Shown here in pieces: positions 47,278 to 58,407 of a stretch of DNA of 64,000 bases. How positions within the stretch are numbered: position 1 is the stretch's first letter; each line of letters starts with the position of its first letter. Source of the DNA: Coprinus comatus (lineage: Eukaryota > Basidiomycota > Agaricomycetes > Agaricales > Agaricaceae). The notes under the pieces are model-generated. The model made no database searches, had not been told where the DNA came from, and worked only from the letters and a program-made list of their open reading frames with translations. The stretch spans positions 1 to 64,000 of the forward strand of contig JAWPGT010000100.1 in NCBI GenBank assembly GCA_034638255.1, written 5' to 3'. A program made the position numbers and the translations under genes.

Positions 47278-47861
47278 TAAGAAGTACTACGTAGTAGTGA
47301 AAAAATAGTAATACAGTTAAATAGATAATATAATGTTAATAACTATATTGATATATAATTTTAAAGAATTTATATTTAAAAAATTTAAAACTTAGTTATA
47401 TTACAGGCAGTAATATTAGACATTCTTTTTTATGCCTGCTTATGCATTAGCTGCGCATCTGCCTCAGTAGGCAGCTATTTAAAGCAATAAAACAATAAAC
47501 AAAAATCTGAATTATAACTGTACCCCCAGCTTGTAGTAGCAGGCATCTGCTTCAGCAAATATAAACTAAACCAAATTTGTTCTGCTGCTACCGCAAGCCT
47601 TTTATCTAACTAGCAGTACTAGTTGCGGCTAATTTAAACTACATCTCTAGCTTAGACGTAGCTGCGCATCTGCATAAGCAGCACCCAGTAATTGTTTTAT
47701 TTATTCTAAGGGTGTGCTGCATAAGCAGCAACTATATTATAATATAAATACTAGCAGCTAATGCTGCACGAGAAGTAGATGCAGTCGTCTAGCATTTAAT
47801 GCCTGCAGTACTAGCCTAAGCTAGTCTATTATTAAAAGAGACTATGTTTCTTAATTTGCGA
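47278..47861. other. Intergenic region between nad6 and trnF
   Basis: Hairpin modules occur at 47433-47475, 47535-47555, 47660-47685, 47716-47730 and 47750-47815. I see no gene. Confidence 0.55.
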
Positions 47862-47933
47862 GCCTCGGTTGCTTAGTGGTCAAAGCGCTATACTGAAGAT
47901 ATAGATATGGAAGTTCAATTCTCCCCCGGGGCA
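47862..47933 (+). tRNA. trnF: tRNA-Phe (GAA)
   Basis: The acceptor GCCTCGG pairs with CCGGGGC with a wobble pair. The anticodon stem CTATA/TATAG encloses CTGAAGA, giving GAA. Confidence 0.9.
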
Positions 47934-48394
47934 TAACTAACAACTACTGCTACCGCTGCTAGCGCAAAAAGTACGCTTAATTGTTAAAAATGCAGCATAA
48001 GCAGTTGGCATATGTGAGGCTAATTTATGCCGAATTAGGCTTAAACCACTCATTAATAAGAAAACTGATAAGTTTAGATGGGTGCGACTAGAACATCGCG
48101 GTATTAGCTGCAGCAGCTGCATAAGCAGCGCAGATGCCGATGCGTTAAGCGCGTAGCCTAGAGAAGCACCCAGGTTCTGTAAAATAAAATATACTAAATA
48201 TAATCTAAATTTAAATATTAAAAGAGATATAGAAAAATTGCAAAATTGCAAATAAAATACAACAAAGTTAAAAATTAAATCTAGCCTCTTTGATAAAGAT
48301 AAAGATCAAGATCAAATTGAGTGCTTCAGCGCATCTGCAACATTAGCTGCGCATTAGCATACTCAGGCAGATGTTAACTTTGATTAAATTATCA
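47934..48394. other. Spacer between trnF and rns
   Basis: It contains hairpins at 48105-48145 and 48325-48370, and a short AAAGATCAAGATC repeat. I see no gene. Confidence 0.5.
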
Positions 48395-50165
48395 GTATGA
48401 ATTTAATTTTGGTTCTGATTGAACGTTATTCAGTAGTTTTAAGACATGCGAATCGATGTTCAAGTTAACTAATTCTTATAAAAATGTCTAAGTTATATTA
48501 AACCATTTTATTTTAAGGTAATTAGAAACAGAATATGGTGTAAAGGTGAGTAATGATAAATTAGATACTTTATAGACCTCTCAAATAGGGGATAGTTTAA
48601 TTAATTTATACTTAATTAAGCATAAATTTAGCTTATTTATAAATAAAGACTGTTAACTTGTTCATTAAAATCTTAAATTATACAGGTTTTAGCTGAAAAG
48701 GTTTCTACAGTCGCTATAAGAATCGATTTATTTTGTTTAATGGTAGTTGGTGGGGTAAAAGCCTACCAAGCCTACGATCAATAGCCAAGTTTGATAGAAC
48801 ATATGGCCACATTGGGAATGAGATGCCCCAAATTGCATACGCAATCAGCAGTCAAGAATATTAGTCAATGCTCGCAAGAGTGAACTAGCTAACTGAAATC
48901 TTAAGATCTTTAAAAGTGGTACTTGAGATAACGTAAGGGAAAAAAAATGATAGTACCTTACTATAAGTGTTGTCCAATTAACTGGTGCCAGAAGACTCGG
49001 TAACGCCAGAAACGCAAACGTTAGTCGTCCTAATCAGGCGTAAAGGGTAAGTAGGCTGCTTTAAAAGTTATTATATAAAAAGCTCTTTAATTAACAAAAG
49101 TATAGTAATAATGAATTAAAGCTAGAATCAAATAGAGGATAAGCCAAATAATATTTAGAGTAGGGGTGAAATCCTTAGATACTAAATGGAATACTAAAGG
49201 TGAAAACATTTATCTAAAATTGATTGACGCTGAGGAACGAAGGTGAGAATAGAAAATAGGATTTGAGACCCAGATATCTCTCACTGTCAACGATGAATGG
49301 TGGTTGTTAGTTTTAAAAAAAACTAGTAACGATGTTAACGCGATAACCATTCCGCCTTGCGAGTACGGTTGCAAAACTGAAACCAAAAAAATTAGTCGGT
49401 CTCGAAGCAAACGGAGTGAAGCATGTTATTTAATACGTAATTACGCGTAAAATCTTACCAGTTCTTGCATAGGCGGATTACTTATTTCCATTTTTAAATT
49501 TAGTCAAGGTTTAGAAATATGGATACGGTGAAAAGTAACAGGTGTTGCATGGCTGTCGTAAGTCCGTATTTTAAGAAGTGAGGTTAACTCCACTAACGGA
49601 CGAAATCCCTGTTGTTAATTTATACTTAACTATTTATGAATTTTAAATATTTTCATTGGGGGCTAAGACAAGTCCTTATGGCCCTTATGAACTGGGCTAT
49701 AGACGTGCCACAAAGGACTTTTACAAAGTGATGCGAAACCTTAATTAAGTACTTAAACTAAATTATAAAAAAGGAAGAGCTAATCATTAAAGAAAGTTAA
49801 TTATATTATATTTGAACAGATTGTAGCCTGGAATTCGGCAACATGAAGAAGGAATTTCGAGTAATCGTTGATCACTAGCGCAACGGTGAAGATAGCATTC
49901 GGGATGAACTAACTGTCTGTCGCTGGGAAGGAGCTCGGATCGGGGGAAACTGCCGCTTAATTATCACTTACAACAAAATAAGTTTAATTAACTATATCTG
50001 CTTATTATTTAATAAGTAAATTAGATTTAGTTAATGACTGTAGCACTATATATTTATTTATAGTACAAATTTGTTAAGCTAATTAGTTTCAGTTAACCCT
50101 TCTGAGTAACATCTCAAAAGTCATAGCAAGGTAGCCGTACTGGAAGGTGCTGCTGGAAATTATTT
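48395..50165 (+). rRNA. rns: Small subunit ribosomal RNA
   Basis: 16S-like landmarks: GGTTCTGATTGAACG then ACATGCGAATCGATG at the 5' end (48411-48460), the 530-loop region (GTGCCAGAAGACTCGGTAAC near 48985), GGGTAAGTAGG after it, the 900 region (GATTTGAGACCC, ACGATGAATGGTGG), AACAGGTGTTGCATGGCTGTCG near 49540, and the 3' end AAGGTAGCCGTACTGGAAGG near 50130. Ends are approximate. I see no intron and no obvious GC hairpin insertions within it, unlike rnl. Confidence 0.93.
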
Positions 50166-50187
50166 CAATTTAAACCCCCAGCTGCAG

Positions 50188-50294
50188 TAGTACCAATAGA
50201 AACAATAGAAACAATAGAAACAATAGTTACAGTTGTTACAGTTGTTACAGTTGTTACAGTTGTTACAGTTGTTACAGTAGTTACAGTAGTTACA
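50188..50294. repeat. 9-bp tandem repeats
   Basis: Three copies of CAATAGAAA followed by about seven copies of GTTACAGTT, the last ones drifting to AGTTACAGT. The array ends in a CTGCTTATGCAG hairpin. Confidence 0.93.
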
Positions 50295-50405
50295 GCTGCT
50301 TATGCAGGACTGCAATTTATGCAGCGTTTCAAATCGGATCGTATCGGATCAGATTTAGATTACATATTTACTAAATAGTTTATTTTTCTTTTTATTTTTC
50401 CTAAT

Positions 50406-50450
50406 TAGTGTAGCATTAGTGTAGCATTAGTGTAGCATTAGTGTAGCATT
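50406..50450. repeat. TAGTGTAGCAT tandem repeat
   Basis: About four copies of an 11-bp unit. Confidence 0.92.
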
Positions 50451-50682
50451 GTTTATCTTTTTATCTTAAAACAAATTAAGTTCCTTTGCAACCTTTGCAA
50501 CCTTTGCAAATTAAGTTCCTTTTCCCTCGGATGCTTATTAAATTTGTTTTTGTTTTTGTTTGCTGCTTGCTTATGCCTGCTAATGCAGGCCTGCTTATGC
50601 TGCACCTGCATTCATGCGTTGCAGTTGTTTACTATTTAAGCTTTTCGCGTATATCGGCAGACTAGCTACAACTATCTAATTT

Positions 50683-50754
50683 AAGGGGTTAGCTGAGTGG
50701 TTTTAGCAGTAAATTTACACTTTACAGACAGAGTTTCGATTACTCTACTCCTTA
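50683..50754 (+). tRNA. trnV: tRNA-Val (TAC)
   Basis: The acceptor AAGGGGT pairs with ACTCCTT with a wobble. The anticodon stem GTAAA/TTTAC encloses TTTACAC, giving TAC. Confidence 0.83.
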
Positions 50755-50908
50755 TTGATCAGCGCTGCGGCTGCAGTAGCAGCATAAGCTGTTCTAGAAA
50801 TACGCTACTTGGGTTGTTGTAGCTAAATTGGTTGTCTGCTGCTTATGCCTGCATTTGCAGGCATAAGAAAATTATAATCGCTCATAGTAACTAAATTAAA
50901 CTTAAATT

Positions 50909-50981
50909 AAGACTTTAGCATAATGGTTAATGCAGTTCGCTCATAATGGATATAATAAGGGTTCAAATCCCTTAGGTCTTA
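50909..50981 (+). tRNA. trnM: tRNA-Met or tRNA-Ile (CAT)
   Basis: The acceptor AAGACTT pairs with AGGTCTT with a wobble. The anticodon loop CTCATAA gives CAT. This third CAT tRNA could be initiator Met, elongator Met or a lysidine-modified Ile; the sequence alone does not decide. Confidence 0.8.
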
Positions 50982-51072
50982 AATAACTTTACCATTTGTT
51001 TGTTTTAAAAGTTTTAAAACTTTTGTTTTTAATATATTTAATAGGGCTGCTTATGCTGCACTTAATCCCCCA

Positions 51073-51122
<50 letters not shown>

Positions 51123-51647
51123 AACACTCCATTTAAATTAAAATGATTAAATTTATTCGTTAATTTGATTTATATAAATCAATTTTACCTGCGACTATAA
51201 AAACAAAAAACAAAAGCCACTTAATAGGCTAGGCTAGGCGAGATATTCTTCTCTTCCGCAAGCATGCCTTGTGTTAAATTCTCAATTAGCCTTAGCCGAC
51301 AAATTTATTTAGTTTCACTTTTCTACATAAGCAGATGCTATTTCTGCAAACGCAGTCGCTTCATAAAATCTAAAGTTATCCTAGCTATCTATAATTACAA
51401 CGCACCAGCACGACGGTAGCTAATATATTACAACTATAAGTATTAATGCTGCTGCGCATGCTTGCGGGAAACAGATCTGCATTAAATGCCAGGTAAATTA
51501 ATTGCTGCCTACTTATGCAGATGCCAACCCTAAGCAACGATGCATTAAGCAACGAAGATCCGCAGCAGCTGCGCAAGCATGCCTGCATAAGCAGGCAGCA
51601 ATTAAGCAGGCAACTAAGAGTAGAAGAAAAATAGTTAATTTAATTAA
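50982..51647. other. Spacer between trnM and trnS
   Basis: It holds the CATCGT array and hairpins at 51450-51470 (ATGCTTGCGGG) and 51505-51605. I see no gene. Confidence 0.6.
51070..51122. repeat. CATCGT hexanucleotide array
   Basis: About nine perfect copies. Confidence 0.95.
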
Positions 51648-51735
51648 GGGTACTTGGTCGAGTCTGGTTTATGGCGCTCGTCTTGAAAACGAGTACTTTC
51701 TAAAGAAGTCGTGAGTTCGAATCTCACAGTGCCCG
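51648..51735 (+). tRNA. trnS: tRNA-Ser (TGA)
   Basis: The acceptor GGGTACT pairs with AGTGCCC. The anticodon stem CTCGT/ACGAG encloses CTTGAAA, giving TGA. A long variable arm is present. Confidence 0.9.
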
Positions 51736-52093
51736 TTATCATTAAAACATTTATATTGTTTGTATTCTTCGGCTGCATAAGCAGGCAACTAAGAGCAGCA
51801 ATACTATTTATTTATGCTTTTATTATAAAAAAAAAAAACAGTACTACTACTTCTACTTCTACTAATACTGCCGCGCCTGCTTGCGGGAAACTAAAAGAGT
51901 TTATACTAAAATATTAAAAATTTACTAACGATCATAAAAATTTATAAAAAGGAAGTAATTCAACAAATATTAGTGTATATTAAGTAAATCTATTTTCATT
52001 GAATATTTTAAAATATTACCTTAAAAAAATATAAAAAATATTTAGATTGTTTCAGCTTCCGCATGTCGTATAAAATAAAATATAAATGTATTA
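51736..52093. other. Spacer upstream of cox3
   Basis: AT-rich with hairpin modules near 51772-51790 and 51872-51890. It presumably contains the cox3 leader. Confidence 0.5.
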
Positions 52094-52909
52094 ATGTTAC
52101 AAAATAATACAATTAATAAATTTCAACATTTTCCTTTTCATTTAGTAGACCCTTCTCCGTGGCCTATTTTAACTAGTTTTTCATTATTAAATTTAACTAT
52201 AGGTGCAGTAAGTTATATGCAAGGATATACATATGGGGGATATATTTTAAGTATAGGTTTTATCTTAACTTTATTTGGAATGGTTTTATGGTTTAGAGAT
52301 ATAGTAATAGAAGGAACATATTTAGGTAACCATACAAAAGAAGTAAAAAACGGATTAATGTTAGGTATGATATTATTTATTGTTAGTGAAGTTTTTGCTT
52401 TCTTATCTGTGTTCTGGGCTTTCTTCCATGTTAGTTTATCTCCAGCTATTGAAATAGGGGGATCTTGGCCACCAATAGGTATAACACCATTAGATCCATT
52501 TGCTATTCCATTATTAAATACATTCTTATTATTAAGTAGTGGTGCTTTCATTACTTATGGACATCACGCATTAATAGCTGGTAATAGAAAAGGAACTATA
52601 GATGGAGTAATCTTAACAATAATCTTAGCTGTAATATTTACTGCTTTACAATATTTTGAATATTCTGAAGCTGGATTTACAATGGCAGATGGTATATATG
52701 GTTCAGCTTTCTATGCTAGTACAGGATTACACGGAATACACGTAATAATTGGGACAATATTTATAACTGTAGCTTTAATTAGATTAATTAATTATCACAG
52801 TACTACAAATCATCACTTCAACTTTGAGGCAAGTATCTTATATTGGCACTTTGTAGATGTAGTATGGTTATTCTTATTTGTAGCTGTATACTTCTGGGGT
52901 AATACTTAA
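52094..52909 (+). CDS. cox3: Cytochrome c oxidase subunit 3
   Basis: A 271-residue complex IV subunit with seven membrane helices. It has the family start region NKFQHFPFHLVDPSPWPIL, the SEVFAFLSVFWAFFHVSLSP helix, the GSWPPIGITPLDPFAIPLLN loop and the C-terminal WHFVDVVWLFLFVAVYFWG. The frame is intact; there are no introns, TGA codons or hairpins. Confidence 0.97.
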   Translation: MLQNNTINKFQHFPFHLVDPSPWPILTSFSLLNLTIGAVSYMQGYTYGGYILSIGFILTLFGMVLWFRDIVIEGTYLGNHTKEVKNGLMLGMILFIVSEVFAFLSVFWAFFHVSLSPAIEIGGSWPPIGITPLDPFAIPLLNTFLLLSSGAFITYGHHALIAGNRKGTIDGVILTIILAVIFTALQYFEYSEAGFTMADGIYGSAFYASTGLHGIHVIIGTIFITVALIRLINYHSTTNHHFNFEASILYWHFVDVVWLFLFVAVYFWGNT

Positions 52910-53761
52910 GTTATTAAACATCAGTTGCAGATCTTATTAATTAATAATAGGAGCTGCTTGCGGTAGCAGCAGAGAAATATTTATAACTCCCACCCCCACT
53001 GGCTCCCCCAGGTTTAAACCTAGCTAAACTAGATAAACTAAAAGTGAAAATATAAATTTAGTGTGCTGCCTGCTTATGCCTGCTAATGCCTGCTTATGCA
53101 GCTGCTTATGAAGTCATTATAATTTAACAGTAGCGCATGCTTGCGGATTTATCCTTTGGCTCTGCCTGCTTAAATTTTGTATTGGTTCTTTTTTTAACTT
53201 AATACAATCATTACTTTTTAGCTTTTCTTTAGATTGATTAATTTAGCTTATGCTATGCATGCTTTCTTAACTAAAATACTTATTGGCTAGGCTAGCTTAC
53301 TTCTGGACGTTGTTCCCAGGAATATTAGCAGCAGCATTAGCTGCGCATCTGCATTAATAAAATTATGTTAACTTTTCTTAACAAATAAGATTAGGCATTG
53401 GGCATACACCAGTAAGGTTAATATTAAATTACTAATTATTACTATCTAATACAAATTAAGTTTATAATCTAAAAAATATAACAAAATATTGTTTAATTAA
53501 ACTATTAAAGAAATCATATTCTAAAAGAGAATAAGAGTAATTATTTAACTAGTAATAAGGTACAACTATTAGTTCTATTTTTCCAGCTTACTTCGGCAGC
53601 TCTAATGTAATCTGCTTCTTCAACGAATTAGCTGCATCTGCGCAGCTTATGCTGCAGATGCACAACTAAGAATAAATCACTATCTATTGTAGAAATACTT
53701 TACTTAAAATTAAAATTAAAATTAAAATTAAAATTAAATATAGAATTAAATATAAAATTAA
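52910..53761. other. Intergenic region between cox3 and trnA
   Basis: It contains one copy of the C-rich 23-mer (52989-53011), hairpins at 53065-53110, 53130-53145, 53325-53352 and 53600-53660, and an AAAATT repeat (53707-53740). I see no gene. Confidence 0.55.
52989..53011. repeat. C-rich 23-bp dispersed repeat, copy 1
   Basis: CCCACCCCCACTGGCTCCCC followed by CAG; the second copy is at 56395-56417. Confidence 0.93.
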
Positions 53762-53832
53762 GGGGGAATCTGATAATGGTAATCAGTTGTATTTGCACTA
53801 CAAATATGATAGTTCGAATCTATCTTTCTCCA
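53762..53832 (+). tRNA. trnA: tRNA-Ala (TGC)
   Basis: The acceptor GGGGGAA pairs with TTTCTCC with wobbles. The anticodon stem TTGTA/TACAA encloses TTTGCAC, giving TGC. Confidence 0.86.
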
Positions 53833-54040
53833 CTAGCATAAGCTAATCAAACATCAAATAACCCCTATGTTACAGCCTATTAGTTAAAGTTACTAATTAA
53901 TAGTTAAATTAGCTGCCTGCTTAATGCAGATGCGCTGAATGCAGATGCGCTTATGCAGAGCAGCAGCGGTGCATCTGCATAAGCAGGCAGCAGATACAAA
54001 TCAATTATTAAATGTAAACAAGAATGTAAACAAACAAACA

Positions 54041-54306
54041 ATGAATTTATCAATATTATTATTTTTAATAGGAATATTAGGTTTCATATTAAATAGAAAA
54101 AATATAATACTAATGATCATAGCCATAGAAATAATGTTATTATCCGTAACATTATTAGTATTAATAAGTTCTTATGGTTTTGATGATAATGTTGGTCAAA
54201 CATTTAGTATATATATAATATCAATAGCAGGAGCAAATCTGTTATAGGTTTAAGTATTTTAGTAGCATATTATCGATTAAGAGGAACAATCTCATTAAGA
54301 AATTAA
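54041..54306 (+). CDS. nad4L: NADH dehydrogenase subunit 4L (frameshifted)
   Basis: A small three-helix complex I subunit. The ATG at 54041 (MNLSILLFLIGILGFILNRK) is chosen because upstream codons lie in hairpin DNA. A single base is missing near 54235 (GCAGGAGCAAATCTG, where the family has AGAES), creating a stop at about 54245-54247. In the next frame it continues VIGLSILVAYYRLRGTISLRN and stops at 54304-54306, directly before the nad5 ATG. Restored length is 88 residues, which is normal. Confidence 0.92.
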
Positions 54307-56285
54307 ATGTATTTAAGTATAATCGTATTACCAATATTAAGTTCAATAGTTTCAGGGTTATTAGGTAGAAAAGTAGGAGTAACTGGATCACATATCATAA
54401 GTAGTGTAAGTTTAATCCTTTGTTCAATATTAATCAGTGTAGCTTTTTATGAAGTAGGTTTAAGTGGATCACCAGTTTATATTAATTTAGGAACTTGGTT
54501 AGATTCAGAGATTTTAACAATCTCTTGGGAATTCTATTTTGATCAATTAACAGTATCTTTAGGATTAGCTGTAATATATTGTTCAACATTAATTCACATA
54601 TATAGTATCGATTATTTATCTTCTGATCCTCATAATCAAAGATTCTTCTCATATTTATCAGCCTTCACTGGAGGTATGTTAGTATTAATATGTGGAGGTA
54701 ATTATTTTGTAATGTTTGTAGGTTGGGAAGCAGGTAGGTGTAGTATCTTATTTATTAATTAATTTCTATTTTACTAGAATACAAGCAAATAAAGCTGCAA
54801 TATTAGCTTTCACAATGAATAGAGGTGGAGATATGTTAATGAGTATAGGATTTTTTGCTATATTTGCATTATTTGGAACATTTAATTATTCACAAATATT
54901 TACATTAGTACCATATATGAATGAGTTAGCTATAAGTATTATTGCTTTATTATTATTAGGTGGTGCTTTAGCTAAAAGTGCTAATATCCCATTACATTCA
55001 TGGTTACCTGGAAGTATGGAAGCACCTACACCAGTTAGTGCTTTATTACATGCCGCTACTCTAGTTACAGCAGGAATTTATTTATTATTAAGAAGTTCCC
55101 CAATCTTAGAATATAGTCCAGATGCCTTATTAGTAATAGTAATAATAGGATCAAGTACAGCATTTTTTGCTGGAACATGTGGATTATTAGCTAATGATTT
55201 AAAAAGAATAATTGCTTTCAGTACAATTTCTCAATTAGGATATATGATGATGGCAATAGGTTTAAGTCAATACAATGTTGCTTTAATGCATACTGTAAAT
55301 CATGCTTTCTTTAAAGCTTTATTATTCTTAGGTGCTGGTGCTGTAATTCATTCTTTCCAAGATCAACAAGATGTAAGACGAATGGGTGGATTAATTAATT
55401 TCTTACCTTTTACATATTCAGCTATGTTAGCTGGTTCTTTAAGTTTATTAGCTACACCTTTCTTAACTGGATTCTATAGTAAAGATTTAATTTTAGAATT
55501 AGCTTACGGACAATATAGTTTTAGTGGAATATATGCTTATACTTTAGGATCTATCACTGCAGGTATAACTGCTTTCTATAGTTTCAGATTAATCAGTTTA
55601 GTTTTCTTAGGTACAGCAAATGGACCTAAATTATCTTACTTAAATTCACATGAATCTAACTTACCTGTGATTATACCTCTATTTATTTTAGCTTTATTTA
55701 GTATTTTCTTCGGTTATGTAGCTAGTGAATTTGTAGGAGTAGGTTCAGATTTCTTTGGTAACTCTTTATTTATTAGACCAGATAATAATCCTTTAATTGA
55801 AGCTGAATTCTCTTTAAGCCCTATAGTTAAATTAGTACCTGCTATACTTAGTTTATTTGGTGCAACTTTAGCTTTATATTTATACCACGTACAACCTAGA
55901 TTCTTAAATAGTTTAGTTAATAATTCATTAGGTAGAAAATTATATGGTTTCTTAAATGGAAAATATTATTTTGATGTGGTTTATAATCACTATATTGTAC
56001 AAAATGGTAAAAAAATTAGGTTATTCTATATCTAAAAATATTGATAGAGGAGCTATAGAATTAATTGGACCTTATGGTTTAACTAATAAAATTACTGGTA
56101 CTGGTTTAAATATAGCTAAATTAGATACTGGTGTGATTACAACTTATTCTCTATATATTACAATTGGTTTACTATCTTTATTATTCATAGTTTTTGCTCC
56201 TATTGTTATAGATACTTCTCTATTTAGTGAATTTAGATTAGTTATAATTTACTTAGCTTCTTTAATTTTAGTATTTGCCTCTTAA
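54307..56285 (+). CDS. nad5: NADH dehydrogenase subunit 5 (two frameshifts)
   Basis: The largest antiporter-like subunit of complex I. Its ATG abuts the nad4L stop. The frame breaks once near 54725-54745: after MFVGWE one extra base gives AGRCSILFIN instead of the expected glycine/valine-rich helix, then INFYFTRIQANKAAIL continues. A second break is at a run of seven A (about 56010-56016), where six would keep the frame into LGYSISKNIDRGAIEL. The core motif HSWLPGSMEAPTPVSALLHA is intact. Corrected length is about 658 residues. Confidence 0.93.
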
Positions 56286-56394
56286 CACATAGAGATTAGC
56301 TGTGTAATTTTATGCGCATCTGCAGCATTAGCTGCGCATCTGCTTATGCAGGCAGCAGGCATGCTTGCGCTAGTTATTTATTAGCAGTTGTTAA

Positions 56395-56417
56395 CCCCAC
56401 CCCCACTGGCTCCCCCA
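56395..56417. repeat. C-rich 23-bp dispersed repeat, copy 2
   Basis: Same sequence as 52989-53011. Confidence 0.93.
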
Positions 56418-57559
56418 GTACTATCACTTTCTTTAAAAGCTCTGCTGCATTAGCAGCAACGACGAGAAGTAAAATATTAAAAGTAGTTAAGTTTAATAAA
56501 TTATTCTAGAAAAAAAAAACAAAAAAAAAAGTAAAATTTAAAGATCTGCAGCTGCTGCCTGCTTATGCAGGCATCTGTATAAGCGCATCTGCATGACCGC
56601 ATCTGCAGCATTAGCTGCGCATCTGCATATGCAGGCAACGAAGAAGTAATTAAAGATTCATTAAGCGCAACTAGTAGCCGATAATAAGAAATAGAAACAA
56701 AAAGCGGCTAACTTTTAACCTATTAACCTTGTATTTTAATATTGACGCTCGCTTAAATTAAGTTTATTTTTAAATTATATCCGCTAATTGGATTGTAGCA
56801 GCTATCTTATAATCTTCTTAAATTTAAGTTAAAAAAATAAATATAAAATATTCTACTTCTAGAGCATCTAGAGCAGGCATGCTTGCGCTAAATATTAAAT
56901 AGTACTGCCTGCCTAAGCAGGCAATTTCACTTAAAACAAAATTTAAGAAGACTTTGATAAATTGGAATAATTAGTGTAAGATTAACCGAAAGATTATTAA
57001 TGTTTATGTTAATACAAAGCTAGTTAGATTTTTCTGTTAATATCAATTACTGCAACCTAATAGGTAATGAACTTCTACATAAGCAATTAAAAAGTTAAAA
57101 TTATTGATCTAAAATAGATTGTTTAAATTGAATAACAGACCCATACTTTAAAGGTCCTGGTTTAAGAAGTTAGAGTTAAATTTCTAGTATGCCTGCTTGC
57201 CTGCTTATGCTGACCAGCAGAAAACTAATACAAAAGTAAATAGCATCATAAAATTTGCTGCTTACTTATGCCTGCAGCTGCCTGCTGAAGCAGATGCGCA
57301 GCTACTTATCGTCCCGCTGCATAAGCAGCTACTTCTGCATAAGCGCATCTGCTTCAGCAACTAAGAGCAAAAAACAAAACAAAAAACAACACCACAGACC
57401 ACTAAAATTCCTCACCTGGGAGGTTTGCTAAACTAAGAAGTAAGCCGCAACTATGCGATTAACAAACTACTGCTTAGCAAGCATGCGCAGTAGAAAAGGT
57501 ATTGAACATTATATAGCCTTATTTTGCACTATATACCATTATCTAACATTTAGTTTTAA

Positions 57560-57845
57560 TTTAACTGCCTGCTTTTGCAGATGCGCTTATGCAGATGCTA
57601 ATGCTGCTGCCCCTCATTTACAGCTACTGCCTGCTGAAGCAGATGCACCGCTGCTTATGCCTGCTGCATTAGCAGCAGTGCAGGAATAATTATTAAACTT
57701 AAAAAAAGCTTTTATTTATTATTGACTAATCAGAGCTGCTCTGCATAATCGCATCTGCAGCATTAGCTGCGCATCTTTTTCAGCGCATCTGCATGACCGC
57801 ATCTGCAGCATTAGCTGCGCATCTGCATAAGCAGGCAGCAGAAGA
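57560..57845. repeat. GC hairpin-element clusters
   Basis: Two dense blocks (57560-57690 and 57735-57845). The second carries two consecutive GCAGCATTAGCTGCGCATC units separated by a CTTTTTCAGCGC variant, the same order as at 27428-27492. Confidence 0.87.
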
Positions 57846-58106
57846 GTTAAATACTTTAATTTAACCTTTAGCATCCGTATTTCTCATATAATATTTAAAC
57901 ATTTAGGTAGTTATAGTGTTAAAAGGTTTCTTCTGCTGCTATGCTTCAGCGCATCTGCAGCATTAGCTGCGCATCTGCTTATGCAGGCAGCAGGCATGCT
58001 TGCGCTGTTACTTTATTAATTCAGATTTTTATTGTATTCAGCGGCGCAGGCCTGCAGCATAAGCAGGCAGTAGCACTAATTAAATCTTAGTTAGTAAAAT
58101 AATTCG

Positions 58107-58407
58107 ATTTATAATGAAATCAGCCTTATAAAATTACACTAAGTATTCTACTTAGACTGTACAAAATTTTATTTAAAACTTTATGCTTAAAATTTATATA
58201 ATAAAATATAAACTTAAAATTTTATTTAAAATTTAATTACTTATACAGTAAATTTTCATTAATACTTGATATAATTAAAATAAATTCTTTTTATTATTTT
58301 AAATTAGCTTTAGATAGCAGTGCTACTGCTACTGCTGCTACTGCTGCTATTGCTAGCCAAGTTATTCTGAAATATAATAAAAAATAAAAACAAAAATAAA
58401 AATGTTA
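58107..58407 (+). promoter_or_regulatory. nad1 leader, source of the duplicated block
   Basis: The 301 bases are identical to 3235-3535. Position directly before nad1, ending with its first two codons, suggests promoter and/or 5' untranslated region. I do not recognise a promoter consensus within it. Confidence 0.7.

Larger units (their letters stand above)
50166..50682. other. Repeat-rich spacer after rns
   Basis: It holds four different short tandem repeats (50188-50294, 50406-50450, CCTTTGCAA x3 near 50484-50511 and TTTTTG x3 near 50540-50560) and a hairpin cluster at 50563-50612. I see no gene. Confidence 0.65.
56286..58106. other. Long intergenic region between nad5 and nad1
   Basis: About 1.8 kb that is among the richest parts of the window in hairpin elements (56315-56375, 56545-56640, 56870-56920, 57195-57215, 57270-57360, 57560-57690, 57735-57845, 57940-58080). 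It also holds the second C-rich 23-mer (56395-56417). The last 200 bases are the diverged flank of the leader duplication. I see no gene. Confidence 0.65.

Noticed and set aside
51384..51917. Several short ORFs around trnS
   Set aside because: They overlap trnS or consist of hairpin-derived residues.
53939..54040. N-terminal extension of nad4L
   Set aside because: The upstream codons are hairpin DNA; the family start is the ATG at 54041.
57453..57689. 78-codon ORF between nad5 and nad1
   Set aside because: Its second half is made of translated hairpin modules (ADANAAAPHLQLLPAEADAP) and there is no conserved gene nearby.
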